Origin: Hydra vulgaris
Lineage: Eukaryota; Cnidaria; Hydrozoa; Anthoathecata; Hydridae
Direction of reading: 5' to 3'
Assembly: GCF_038396675.1 (NCBI RefSeq)
Contig: NC_088932.1
Coordinates: 23,581,001 to 23,645,000 of the forward strand
Length of the DNA: 64,000 nucleotides
A program made the position numbers and the translations under genes. This document shows, in pieces, positions 27,261 to 36,960 of this stretch (its first letter is position 1; each line of letters begins with the position of its first letter). The notes below the pieces were generated by a model that did not search any database, was not told where the DNA came from, and was given only the letters and a program-made list of their open reading frames with translations.

Positions 27261-27838
27261 CCATTTTTGACCCGGGCGCCATTCGCGCTCCCAAAGGTCT
27301 TGAAACTATCAGTTACTTTAATTAAACATAATAGTAAAAGTATAAATACTTACAACTTATTTACTAAATAATTGTTAACTAGTTTAATGAAATACATAAA
27401 AAATTGGGAAAAAATGTAAATTTTTAACAAATTTATCTACAAAATAACAAAGCGTATTAACTACTGCTTCTCTAATAAAGATAGCTTCAAAATCGATTGA
27501 AAAACACCAAAATAGAAAGCAGATTCAACAAACAACTCTATTAGGGGGTTATTTTTGCGATGGTTTCAAAATATTTAGGGAAAAAATATATAAATCTGTT
27601 TTAAAAAAGTAAAACTGTTCAAATTGAAATACAAATAAATTGAATTTATTGCAAAAGGTTTTGTCTTGGCTTTTAGTGGATAATTAGAAGCAGTGAGTTC
27701 CAGAAATGAAACTACCAAGTAATCGTTTTAAACACTAGACACAAGGTAAGTCAAACATTCTAATAAAAATAATTTTTTTTCCCCTACAACTATTGTTGTA
27801 GCGTCCTACATATCAACTGGTTTTCCATTCATAAATAG
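27261..27838. other. No gene recognised
   Basis: AT-rich sequence leading into the satellite array. Confidence 0.5.
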
Positions 27839-28260
27839 CAACTGGTTTTCCAGTAACGAAGACTAGTTTTCCAGTAACGAAAACTAGTTTTCCAGTAACG
27901 AAAACTAGTTTTCCAGTAACGAAAACTAGTTTTCCAGTAACGAAAACTAGTTTTCCAGTAACGAAAACTAGTTTTCCAGTAACGAAAACTAGTTTTCCAG
28001 TAACGAAAACTAGTTTTCCAGTAACGAAAACTAGTTTTCCAGTAACGAAAACTAGTTTTCCAGTAACGAAAACTAGTTTTCCAGTAACGAAAACTAGTTT
28101 TCCAGTAACGAAAACTAGTTTTCCAGTAACGAAAACTAGTTTTCCAGTAACGAAAACTAGTTTTCCAGTAACGAAAACTAGTTTTCCAGTAACGAAAACT
28201 AGTTTTCCAGTAACGAAAACTAGTTTTCCAGTAACGAAAACTAGTTTTCCAGTAACGAAA
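27839..28260. repeat. 21-bp satellite, about 20 near-identical copies
   Basis: The unit is AACTAGTTTTCCAGTAACGA plus A. It repeats every 21 bases with almost no variation; the first one or two copies differ by single bases. Each junction creates the perfect palindrome AAAACTAGTTTT. Because 21 is a multiple of three, one forward frame (Lys-Thr-Ser-Phe-Pro-Val-Thr) and one reverse frame (Arg-Tyr-Trp-Lys-Thr-Ser-Phe) stay open through the array. No start codon or flanking coding sequence supports translation. Confidence 0.97.
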
Positions 28261-28689
28261 TTTTCTAAATTTTTTATAAAAAGTTTTGCGTTTAAAAGTA
28301 AGACGTTAATTATTTATAAATTAGATACATTTGTAAACACAGCATCGTTTGTGTAACATTTGTTAAATGAAATACCTTTCAATAAATGTTCATCAATAAA
28401 AAAAAAAAAACGATTCAAAAATCTTGTTTTCAAATATGCAATATTGAGTTAGTGATATGGAAGCAAAGATTTTTTAGATAAAAAAATGAAAAGTTTTTAT
28501 AAAAGGTTTGACGTTGACTTTTATTTATAGTTATTGAGTGTACTAGTCTGAAAGGAAATTGACAGTATTTTAAGTAAAAGTGTAAATTTAAATTGAATTC
28601 AGTTAACTTAACCCAATAAACAAATAAAACAGAAATATATTACAAGTAAACTAACAGAAAAACCTGTTAGAACTTGTCATCAATGTAAC
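28261..28689. other. No gene recognised
   Basis: AT-rich sequence after the satellite; no recognised similarity. Confidence 0.5.
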
Positions 28690-29085
28690 TATTTTATAGT
28701 GCATTTACAATTAGATCCCATTGCATATCCAGTTTTAAGGTCTGAATTTCTTATTAACATTATAACAGCACCAATTTTATGTTTTAGGCAATGAACATGC
28801 ATACCAAATGGACTCATACTGTTTAAATGCTTAACAGAAAAACTATTTATTTCATTGAAATCATCTGTTGATGATTTTAATGAAATGGGAAGCGTCTATC
28901 AGGGAACAATTTTCCCTGATAGACACTTTTAGACTTTATTTTTATTGCTAATGAATCTACATTAGTAAGTGTTAAATTAATACGTTTTACAAAATCAATT
29001 TTTTCTGCATCACCATAAATCTTTTCCACTATAGATTCGTTTTCCTTAGGCAAGAACTGCACTCGCTAAAGAACTGCTTTTACAA
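28690..29085 (-). pseudogene. Helitron/PIF1-type helicase relic
   Basis: The minus strand 28870-28690 reads DDFNEINSFSVKHLNSMSPF, then GMHVHCLKHKIGAVIMLIRN and SDLKTGYAMGSNCK. This fits the C-terminal helicase segment of Helitron Rep/Hel proteins and PIF1 helicases (EFLNxLxxSGMPPHxLxLKxGxPIMLLRNxxxxxGLCNGTRL). The upstream part (29085-28900) is open, with FLPKENESIVEKIYGDAEK. A hairpin at 28890-28923 and a frame change separate the two. No Helitron ends were found. Confidence 0.55.
28890..28923. repeat. Hairpin in the helicase relic
   Basis: GTCTATCAGGGAA pairs perfectly with TTCCCTGATAGAC across a 5-base loop. It lies at the break between the two open helicase fragments, so it may mark a template-switch duplication. 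Confidence 0.85.
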
Positions 29086-29141
29086 GTTTCACAAACCAGT
29101 TTTAAAAACCATTATAAGAATTCTTCTTTTTAACTCTGAAT

Positions 29142-29182
29142 CAAGGGCGGATCTATATAGGAGGGGAGTTATTTTGGAAAGA

Positions 29183-29251
<69 letters not shown>

Positions 29252-29582
29252 ACAATGCATATGGTTTGAAAACAGAAGTAAATTAGGGAGGTTGTTTAAA
29301 AGTGATAAGAAACTTTGATAAAAATGCGTTGTGTAAAAAAAATAAAATGGAGTGTTAGAATTATATTCTAAAAAAATTTACTAAAAAAAGTTTTATGATT
29401 AATGGGCTTGCTTGCTCACATATCATTAAACCCGAAAATTAATTTACAAGATAGTCTATATCCATGTAATCAAAAAATCCCCCCTCCTCCTTCTTTCCTT
29501 GATAATCTGGATTTACAGAATCAAAAATATTTGAAAACTGTCCCCAATTTCTTTCTTACTAGATGATCTGGACCCGCCCCTG
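29142..29582. mobile_element. hAT-type MITE with 8-bp target duplication
   Basis: The left end reads CAAGGGCGGATCTATATAGG and the reverse complement of the right end reads CAGGGGCGGGTCCAGATCAT. The flanks are CTCTGAAT (29134-29141) and CTCTGAAC (29583-29590), a near-perfect 8-bp duplication. There is no coding region. A TA array (29187-29248) lies inside the element. Confidence 0.85.
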
Positions 29583-29759
29583 CTCTGAACCCTTCGTATT
29601 TTTTGTTAAAGAGAATCGTTGGATATAATCCACTTACCCATAAAGATAACTTTTACATTATCATATTTAAAATATAATATGCTATTACTAAATTACAACC
29701 AAGTTAGTGTGTGACGTAATAACAGGGTTGTAACTTGATAGTAGTTTGAGATAGACATA

Positions 29760-29835
29760 AGCGCTCAAGAGGAATCGATCCCTCATCGCCGGGCGACAGG
29801 GCAAAATTGTAAGCCACAATACTACACTGCACATA
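29760..29835 (-). mobile_element. tRNA-like SINE head
   Basis: On the minus strand GTGTAGTATTGTGGCTTACA is box A-like and GGATCGATTCC is a near-consensus box B about 35 bases later. The region is not a cloverleaf with proper ends, so a tRNA-derived SINE fragment is more likely than a functional tRNA gene. Confidence 0.5.
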
Positions 29836-31097
29836 TCTATATAAAATACTATTGGGTAATTAATTTACACAAAACTTAAAACGTTGGATAGGTTTTTGAT
29901 TCTATCATCTACCGTAATTTAAATAGGACTCACTTGAAAAAATTTTCATTTTATACTGAATTGACCTAAAAATATAAAAATGTTAAAAAAAAAGATTATA
30001 CAAAAAAAAAAGCGTAGTAAAAATAGCAGTCTACTCTTCTTTTTAACAATATTAATACAATAATAATTAAGTATACTTTACTTGTTCTAAGTTGATCTTC
30101 TCTTAAGTTGATCTTCACTTAATTTTTCGGAAAATTTCCGGGAAATTTTGCCAAAAATTTCTGGAAATTTTCATTTCAATAAATTTATAGCTATTATATA
30201 GTTTTTTAAAATTCATTTCTTTGTTTCAAAAGTATGCGTTATATCATCATGGTGTTAGGGCATTCTTAAAATATTTCAACAAAAAATTTAAAATAATAAA
30301 GCGAAACCCACAAGCGAAAAATACACGTCTCTTGAACAAATTTTTATAATGAAGTTTATCAATTTAAGAATCGCGCCTTTTTTTAAAATAGCAATAAAAC
30401 GCTCAAGTTGTTATTCGTTACTTTTACTTACTTTACTCTTGTGAAACAACAAAAAGTAGGTATTTTCCAAGTTAGCATGTCTTTTGAGCTTTTGAACATA
30501 TTTCTAGCTTTTACTTCTTTTAACTACGATGTAAAATATTCATAAAATACAAAAAATAAAATCTTTTTTAGATTAACAAGTTTTATTGTGTATTATTTTT
30601 GTAGAGTGTTTTAAAAACACAAAGATTTTTTATGTGTAAAGATTGCACACAAAGTTGATTCAAGAGGGAGGGTGTGTGAGGGAAGGGGGTGTTGGTTTTT
30701 TTGACGAATATACTCAGTTAGTCGGGTATTTGACACAATTCAGTGGGGTAAATTTTAGTTTTTATAGACGATTTCTTTTTTTTTTAAGAAACCAGTCTTT
30801 AAATTTTAGGGATTCCCCCACTCACTCATTTTATTCGTAAAATCGCCTCTGATTACATATAAATTTTTAAAAAATATAGAAGGATTTTTATGTAGATGCA
30901 TTTTGAATAATCTTTATAAAAGGTACGTGTTATTAATGTGTTTGCTGTGTTAGATATTATAAGCTGTAATATATAATAACATGGCTGAGTTAGATTATAA
31001 TAATTTATCTAAAAATCACATTAGTAAGCGAATTTGATTTGAATATTCTGTAAAATAATAATAAATTAATTTACTTGGTATGGTACTAATAAAACAC

Positions 31098-31099
<2 letters not shown>

Positions 31100-31169
<70 letters not shown>

Positions 31170-31198
31170 CCACACACACATATACACACTCACACACA
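31100..31198. repeat. (AC)n microsatellite
   Basis: AC dinucleotide array with a few CG, CC and TA interruptions near its right end. The His-Thr repeat open frame across it is an artefact. Confidence 0.95.
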
Positions 31199-31432
31199 AA
31201 TCGCCCACTTGGCAGTATTGGTTGAAAAATATGGTATACATTTAAATCATTTTAAAGTATAGCGCAATTTTTTAATTTATTGATTTATAAAGTCAAAAGT
31301 GCCCTAGCAAAGTTTTGGTGAGTAAGACTCAAGTTTTAAAAGCACTTATTTAAAAATAGCGATGGAATTTATGACTTTGAAATAATTAGTTCTTCATTTT
31401 TATTACTAACTATATTTTTAAATAGTTCAAAT

Positions 31433-31690
31433 TTAGCAAAAAATTTTCTATAATTTTTGCCTTTCATTAATCAATAACGTCTTTAAATCAAGAAAAAATT
31501 GTAAAGTACTGTAATTATTCAATCAAGTCTTTTTTTATATAATTTTACAGTTTTCAAAAACTTGTTGACTAATTTAATAGATATTGAAAAATGCCCTATC
31601 CCCATTAGGGATGGGGGTACAAATTATGCTTAGCCTTAAACAAAGCTTGCTACGGCAGCTAACGTCAATATGCTTAGCAAATAACAGGAT
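31433..31690 (-). mobile_element. LINE 3' fragment, same family as 4440-5260
   Basis: Closely similar over about 250 bases to 4463-4715 in the same orientation, including GTCTTTAAATCAAGAAAAAA and TTGAAAAATGCCCTATCCCC. Similarity stops at about 31690, which is the 5' side on the coding (minus) strand. That fits the 5' truncation usual for LINE insertions. Confidence 0.8.
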
Positions 31691-32411
31691 AAAAGAGTTT
31701 TAGAAAGTTTTGAAAACAAATTTATCATAGTTGCTACTTATAGTTATAATAAAAATACTCAACAAAATACAAAAAAAGTGTTTTTCAAAGGCGGCTTAAT
31801 AAAAATTTTATAATTTGATTCACAATACTTTAACCATAAAATTGCTCATAATAACTGCCTAAATATATTTGAACTTACCTATCAATCATAAAATAACTTA
31901 TCTTTTATTGAAAACTTCAAAAATTTCAAAAATTTTCGAATAATTTTGGCAAATTTTCCCGAAAATTTCTCGTGTTGAAAATTTCTAGGAGATTTTTAAC
32001 CCTACTTTTTGTCTTAAGTTCTGCAGATTTTCGCGGGCTTATTTTTATGCAGAGAAAATATCTTGTAAAGTTACAAAATGTTATTTTCAATATATCCTTT
32101 AACTATGGTTACTATTAGTTATTATTAAATATCCTTGAATTTCTTTTGCTTCGATAATGTATTTCTTGAAATACTATAATACTATAACATATACGATAAT
32201 TAATAAATATTTCAGTTAATTAATTAAAATATTTAACTTTAAATATAAATATAAAACACAACTAAGAAAGACATCTTTACGTTTCACATTCAATAACATC
32301 GCTATAATAAAAAAACAAATTTTTTTTTTAATAATATTATTTTTTTTATATTTTTTAATTACATTAACAAACTTTTTTTTTTTTTTTTTTTTTGAATGTT
32401 TATTTGTTTAG

Positions 32412-32428
32412 AAATCGAAATATCAACA
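32412..32428 (+). promoter_or_regulatory. Short 5' leader after a splice-acceptor-like site
   Basis: A long T run and TTTATTTGTTTAG end at 32411, immediately before this 17-base leader and the ATG at 32429. This has the form of a 3' splice site and could accept either an upstream 5'UTR exon or a spliced leader, since trans-splicing is known in Hydra. If it is used, the ATG at 32396 would be removed, leaving 32429 as the start. Confidence 0.4.
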
Positions 32429-32624
32429 ATGAGTATTCTTGAATTTATAATGTTGATATTGATTGCAATTATTGGATTTACTGGAAATGCAGTGATTATT
32501 TTTCTTTTCGCGTTTGGCGGGAGTGGTGTTAGAATACTAAGAAATTTTCTAATTGTTAGTTTATCTTTTGCAGATTTAGTTATTGCAGGAATACTTGTCC
32601 CCTTTTGGATCGCAATTAGAAGAG
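32429..32624 (+). CDS. Amine-like rhodopsin-class GPCR, exon 1 (TM1-TM2)
   Basis: Encodes residues 1-65 and the first base of codon 66 of a predicted 287-residue seven-transmembrane receptor of the plasma membrane; exon 2 is at 46091-46758. The start at 32429 is preferred because it has A at -3 (CAACAATG). An upstream in-frame ATG at 32396 would add 11 residues including a Cys. TM1 holds GFTGN (Asn 1.50 = residue 20) and TM2 holds SLSFADLV (Asp 2.50 = residue 49), followed by Pro58. The exon ends at AGAG/GTAAGA, a strong donor in phase 1. The extracellular N-terminus is only about five residues and has no signal peptide. No promoter is evident in the AT-rich DNA upstream. Confidence 0.88.
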
Positions 32625-33412
32625 GTAAGATCTTTTAGAGACCTCAATTTATTTAAATTCAAAAATATATATATATTTTCTTAAGTAATGTCAAGTTTAA
32701 AAACGTGTATACATTTTATAGCCGAATACCATCTCTTCTCCTAAAACACTATTTTTCACTTTATATGACCGACGCCCGGAAACAAAAACCCTAAAATTTT
32801 CCCTTAGTGCAAAGAAAATTTTATATATCCTTAGATAAATTTACATTTTAGATACAGTTTGGAAATGAAATTCATACAAAGTTTATATTCCGTCAAAGGA
32901 TTTGATGATAGTTATACTTAATCCAAAATATTTTTATAATATATAATATGAATTATAATGAATAACTTTTTTTTTTTTTTTTTTTTCTATCCATTTATTT
33001 CATCATAAAATTGAAAAAAGTTACAAATTTATTTATAATTTTACAAAATTAGGTTCGGTGTCACTTGTATAGTTTAAAACTAGTCATGGGAGTGACACCT
33101 TAACAAAATAAAACAAATAAAGCAAAAATCAAACAAACAACAAAAAGTAATAATATAGATAGCGATTAAAAAAATAGTTATTATAAAAAAAGCACAATAA
33201 CTATTAAAAAAAGCCACACTAATAACAAAAAGGAAAAAGTGAATGAGCAGAGATGAGAGATAATAATGAATGAGATAAAACAACGTTTAGAAGATGAGAC
33301 ACAACAATCAAAAGGGTGAAATCACTTGAATAATAGCAACAAATGTAAAACTAAACAATAATAAAAATAATTAGCAACAACACCATAAATAAAGAAATAT
33401 TAAAAAAAAATA

Positions 33413-33550
33413 GACACGACAATATAAACAATACACATATGAACACGTCATTATAAACGATGCACAAAATTACACGACAGTAATAAGCAAAAATAGAAAT
33501 ACACGACAAAATAAACAATACACAAAAATACACGACAATATAAACAATGC
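33413..33550. repeat. Degenerate minisatellite, about 27-bp unit
   Basis: Units like ACACGACAATATAAACAATA (followed by CACAAAA) recur four to five times with substitutions. Minus-strand open frames here (Tyr/Cys/Leu-rich) are by-products. 32640-33412 is AT-rich intron without recognised similarity. Confidence 0.75.
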
Positions 33551-34059
33551 AAATAACATAAATTATTAAAATTTAAAAATTGAATCTTTTTTTTTCTTTT
33601 TTTTTCTCTTAGTAACTTATTAATGTTTTTTATTTTCGAATATTTCGAGAACATTTTTTCTTTTAACTTTGCTTTCGTTGTTCTGTTTATTTAATGTTTT
33701 TCTTAAAACTATATTGTTTAATATTTTCATTGTTTTAACTTCATTAGTTCTTTGTAAATCTTAATGTGTAATTATAAACAACTTTTTTTTTTTTCTTTCT
33801 ATTTTTCAGCTCTTTGCCGTTAAAAAAGTATTTCCTCCATTTGCGATGTCATTGCAAAGTATCTTTAAATTATTATTAAATATTATAAATAATTATTAAT
33901 AATTGTATAAATTATTAGTGATAACTTACAAACTTTAAAATTTCGTACTATAAATTTTTGCAAAATAATATTATCGAAGGTGAATACATGCTTAACTTAT
34001 AGTATAAGTTATCCTACAGGTCAGCTTTATTATTGTATACAAAGTGTATTACCGCTGTC

Positions 34060-34170
34060 ACGTTAAATAAGTTGATCGTATAATGTAGACAATAATGTAG
34101 ACAATAATGTAGACAAAATGATACTCTGCGCATGCGTTGTTTTACAGATTCTTATTTAACGTATTAAGTC
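34060..34170. repeat. Inverted TTAAATAAG segment with TGCGCATGCG motif
   Basis: CACGTTAAATAAG (about 34058) and CTTATTTAACGTATTAAG (about 34151) are inverted around three copies of AATGTAGACA and a CTGCGCATGCGTT motif. Similar words (CTGCGCATGCGTTACG and TTCTTATTTAACG) recur at 37635-37685, suggesting one small dispersed element. 33551-34059 holds nothing recognised. Confidence 0.5.
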
Positions 34171-34563
34171 ATGTTAAATTAGTAGATCATTAAAAAAGCA
34201 GACAAATTGAACAATCAAGGTATTTTTTGTTAAGCCAGGCCAATGATAAATAATGTATCATTGACCCAGGCAAGCAAGTAAAATAAAAAACATGCGTTAG
34301 TCGAACTAAAAGAATTTGCTTTACGATGCGAATTGGTTTTTATTTTTGGCATTTTTATAGTGATAATTTATTACTTTTAATAATATTTAACCCACGACGT
34401 ATATTTAAGTCATAATTTATATCTTTATAGTATAGTATGACAAGAAACATATTTTTAAGAAAAGGCTTTTTTTTAGGTCATTCATCCGTATTGATGATAT
34501 CAAATAAAATAGTCATCTTATAAGGAAATTTATTGTATTCCTAAATAATTTAACTGTGCATTT

Positions 34564-34592
34564 AACGTGAAACACGTGCAATGTTTCACGTT
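34564..34592. repeat. Short perfect hairpin
   Basis: AACGTGAAACA and TGTTTCACGTT are separated by CGTGCAA. It has no known role and is not next to a gene end. Confidence 0.85.
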
Positions 34593-34714
34593 ATCTCATT
34601 TATTTATTTTAACCCTTAAACTTAGCAATTGTAAAATTTGTAATAATTACTTGATTATACGCAGATAAATAGTAAGGAAAGTATTCCGATATTATCGCAG
34701 AAAAAAGAAGAGAA

Positions 34715-34985
34715 TTTATTAACTTGTGTCTAGCCTTTGTTTGTGTGTTAATTTACCTCCTCAAGGCCGAAAAAGCCACAACAGTCGAGGAGGCTGCTTT
34801 AGTTGTTGTGACGATCCTCTCTCAACTCTATAACTCCAAAACACAAACCATGACGAACAAGACCGCTACGCAGAGAAACAAGTTGAGCGCGGTACTACCA
34901 GGGACGTGGTGGTGATCGAACTCGGAACTTCTCGATTATGAGGTTCTACCACTACACAACCACTGTACTACCGTTGAATAACAAC
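34715..34985 (-). mobile_element. tRNA-derived SINE, about 270 bp
   Basis: The minus strand starts with a clear tRNA-like head: TGTGTAGTGGTAGAACCTCA (box A) and GAGTTCGATCACC (box B), about 30 bases apart. A GC-richer body (GTAGTACCGCGCTCAACTTG, CTACGCAGAG-type and CTCCTCGACTGTTGTGGC segments) and an AT-rich end follow. The plus-strand open frame at 34724-34915 is only a shadow of this SINE. It lies antisense in the GPCR intron. Confidence 0.8.
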
Positions 34986-34989
34986 CTAG

Positions 34990-36120
34990 ACGGGTATAAT
35001 TCGACGATTTTAGCGGTTTTAATGTATTTATAGCGCAATAATAATAAAATGTGACCTAAACTTAATTTACTATTTCTCACTAAGTAAATGTTTTAAATAA
35101 AAACAACATTAAAGAAACGACATACTTCATGCTACACTAAAATTTTATTTTGAAAATAAGATCAAAATATTCTTACACAATATTAAAAGCAAAATAAAAA
35201 AACATGGTTTTTAAGTCTTTTTGGGCATTTTCAGTAGAAATTCCATTTTTCCACATGGAGTTACAAGCCTATATAACGTAGAAATATAGTATAATATAAA
35301 TAGTATCATAAAATCGCAATGAATAAAAAAAAAAATAACCTGCTTTTGTGCCAGAAGATTACTTAATAAACGCATTGATCAATATATGTCAATAAATTGA
35401 TTAACAAAATAAACTCTAATTGTGTGCCAGAAGGATTTGAATTTTTAAATCATATAAATGTTAAAAATGTTAAAACAGCCATGATACCATCATGCCAGAA
35501 TAGTCTATACTTTCACAATATTTTATAAAAAATTGATCAAATATCTTATTATAATTAAAAATATGGCAATGTAATTTTTGTAAGTTGTAATAGTAGCCAT
35601 AGTTAACTGCAACTGCAACAAATGTATGTAAATAAAGAGCTGACTTTAATAACTGTACTTATTAACTATATCTTATATCGATAACCCTAGTTGATAAAAT
35701 GAATAACTGATGACAGTAAGAAAAAAACGACTACAAAGTGAGCAAAACAAATCATCATGCCAATAACAAAATAAAGAACAAGTAATAATTGACCTAAATT
35801 AGCCAATTGTACAACTTTAGACATCTTTAACATACTTACAAAAATAAAGTAAGGAATGAACATTTTAAATATTAACTAAAACATAAGGTACATAAACAAA
35901 CAAACAATAAAAAACAAAAAAACGTATTTGTTTATATTGATTGAATTTAAATTTTCAAATAAGTCATAAAAACAAAAAAAGCAGTAATAATAGGATACAT
36001 TTACAACAATGATAATACTAAAGACACACCATTTATGACAGTATAACACAGTAACAAAAGGAAACATCTCTAATTTACCACTCTCAATACAATTCAGATA
36101 CTGTTACCTCATGTCATTAT
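34990..36120. other. Intron sequence, no gene recognised
   Basis: AT-rich; the word TGTGCCAGAAG occurs at 35346 and 35421 but no element could be defined. Confidence 0.5.
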
Positions 36121-36124
36121 CTTT

Positions 36125-36557
36125 TTATATAAATAAACTTAGGTTGATACTGCTACACAAAGCTGTTGCATTTCCTTTTGAGAAAAGATCACAATCATTT
36201 TCATGTGCAACTCTATGCACTAACAATGGTGCATCATCTTTACTTAAACTATTAGAAAATGAATCATAAAACTGAACACACTTCCTATGTGAAACAACAC
36301 CAAGACACATTACTTAGAAATGCCCAATATGACTTTTTTACATTATTCATTTGCATAAAACTGCAACTTTCTGAAAAATCACCTAAATTAAAACAACTAA
36401 AAATGCAAAAACCCAGATATGTTAAACTTGGAAACCCAAATATTTTAAAAAACTGATATAAAAACAAACTTTGTGCTATATCAATCAAGGTGTCATCAAG
36501 CCAACCAGATGAGTCTCTTAAAATATCTAAGGCCTTGTCTTTAGACTGTATTGACAA
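36125..36557 (-). pseudogene. Ulp1/C48-like cysteine protease domain relic
   Basis: The minus strand 36557-36285 reads LDILRDSSGWLDDTLIDIAQ, then SYWAFLSNV. After a one-base frameshift near 36310 it continues CVQFYDSFSNSL and CDLFSKGNATALC to a stop at 36125. The order matches the Ulp1-type peptidase fold: WLxD entry motif, HW (catalytic His), YDS (catalytic Asp) and DCGxFAIAxATxLC (catalytic Cys). Here His is replaced by Tyr and the Gly after Cys by Asp. Together with the frameshift this makes the domain inactive. Such domains are carried by several eukaryotic DNA transposons; the integrase-like piece just upstream on the same strand supports that origin. Confidence 0.6.
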
Positions 36558-36599
36558 ACTTTAAAAAAAATTTTAGAAAAACTTGAACTTCAACAGCCC

Positions 36600-36960
36600 C
36601 TTTTAACAATGATACTATCATTAAAAAATAATATTTTTCAAAGCTTTACCATTACTAGTTTATACTCTGAACCTTTTTCTCACCGATTGATTTGAGAAAA
36701 ATAAGCAGACTTTATCAAATAATCTAAAGTTTTAGAGTTTTTTGAAGAGTATCAAAAATCTATAAAATAAAGTAGCTACATAAATTGTTAATTTTTCAAT
36801 ATATTTACTTTAATGATCAGTAATTGTAATTTTTTTTTTCCAAGTTTTGTTAAGGCAAGAGGTCCAATAAGGTCTAGGGGAAGTTTGTGTACCTGTGGCC
36901 AGATTTTTTTAATGCCCAAATTCAAACCCTCAGACTTGTCTAAAAATGGCGAAACTGGTA
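36600..36960 (-). pseudogene. Integrase-like core fragment upstream of the C48 relic
   Basis: The minus strand reads KIWPQVHKLPLDLIGPLALT, then LGKKKITITDH and SKYIE after a stop. This matches the start of a retroviral-type integrase core (xxDLIGPLxxTxxGxKYIxTxTDxxSKY), with the first catalytic Asp retained in LDLIG. The remainder is degenerate. Integrase followed by a Ulp1-like domain suggests a Ginger-type (integrase-related) DNA transposon. That assignment is an inference from domain order only. Confidence 0.5.

Larger units (their letters stand above)
30105..32015. repeat. Pair of inverted AATTT-rich segments 1.8 kb apart
   Basis: Around 30128-30185 the sequence reads GGGAAATTTTGCCAAAAATT, then TCTGGAAATTTTCATTTCAA. 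The reverse complement of 31910-31980 reads GGGAAAATTTGCCAAAATTA, then related AAATTTTT words ending in TTTCAATAA. They may be the ends of a larger non-autonomous element that contains the (AC)n array and a LINE fragment. 30190-31080 holds no recognised gene. Confidence 0.45.

Noticed and set aside
27839-28260. CRISPR-like array
   Set aside because: The 21-bp units are contiguous with no unique spacers, and the sequence is eukaryotic. It is a minisatellite.
28877-29062. Host exon on the minus strand
   Set aside because: An acceptor-like TTCTTTAG precedes it, but the adjoining downstream sequence matches a Helitron/PIF1-type helicase, so a transposon relic is more likely.
29760-29835. Functional tRNA gene
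   Set aside because: Box A and box B are present, but I could not build a complete acceptor stem or anticodon arm; SINE head is the better reading.
31080-31262. His-Thr repeat protein
   Set aside because: Produced by the (AC)n array.
33080-33654. Minus-strand hydrophobic open frames suggestive of membrane proteins
   Set aside because: Composition is Phe/Ile/Cys/Tyr from T-rich DNA and part coincides with a degenerate minisatellite; they overlap each other in different frames.
34724-34915. 63-codon plus-strand open frame with a hydrophobic start
   Set aside because: It lies entirely on the reverse of a tRNA-headed SINE.
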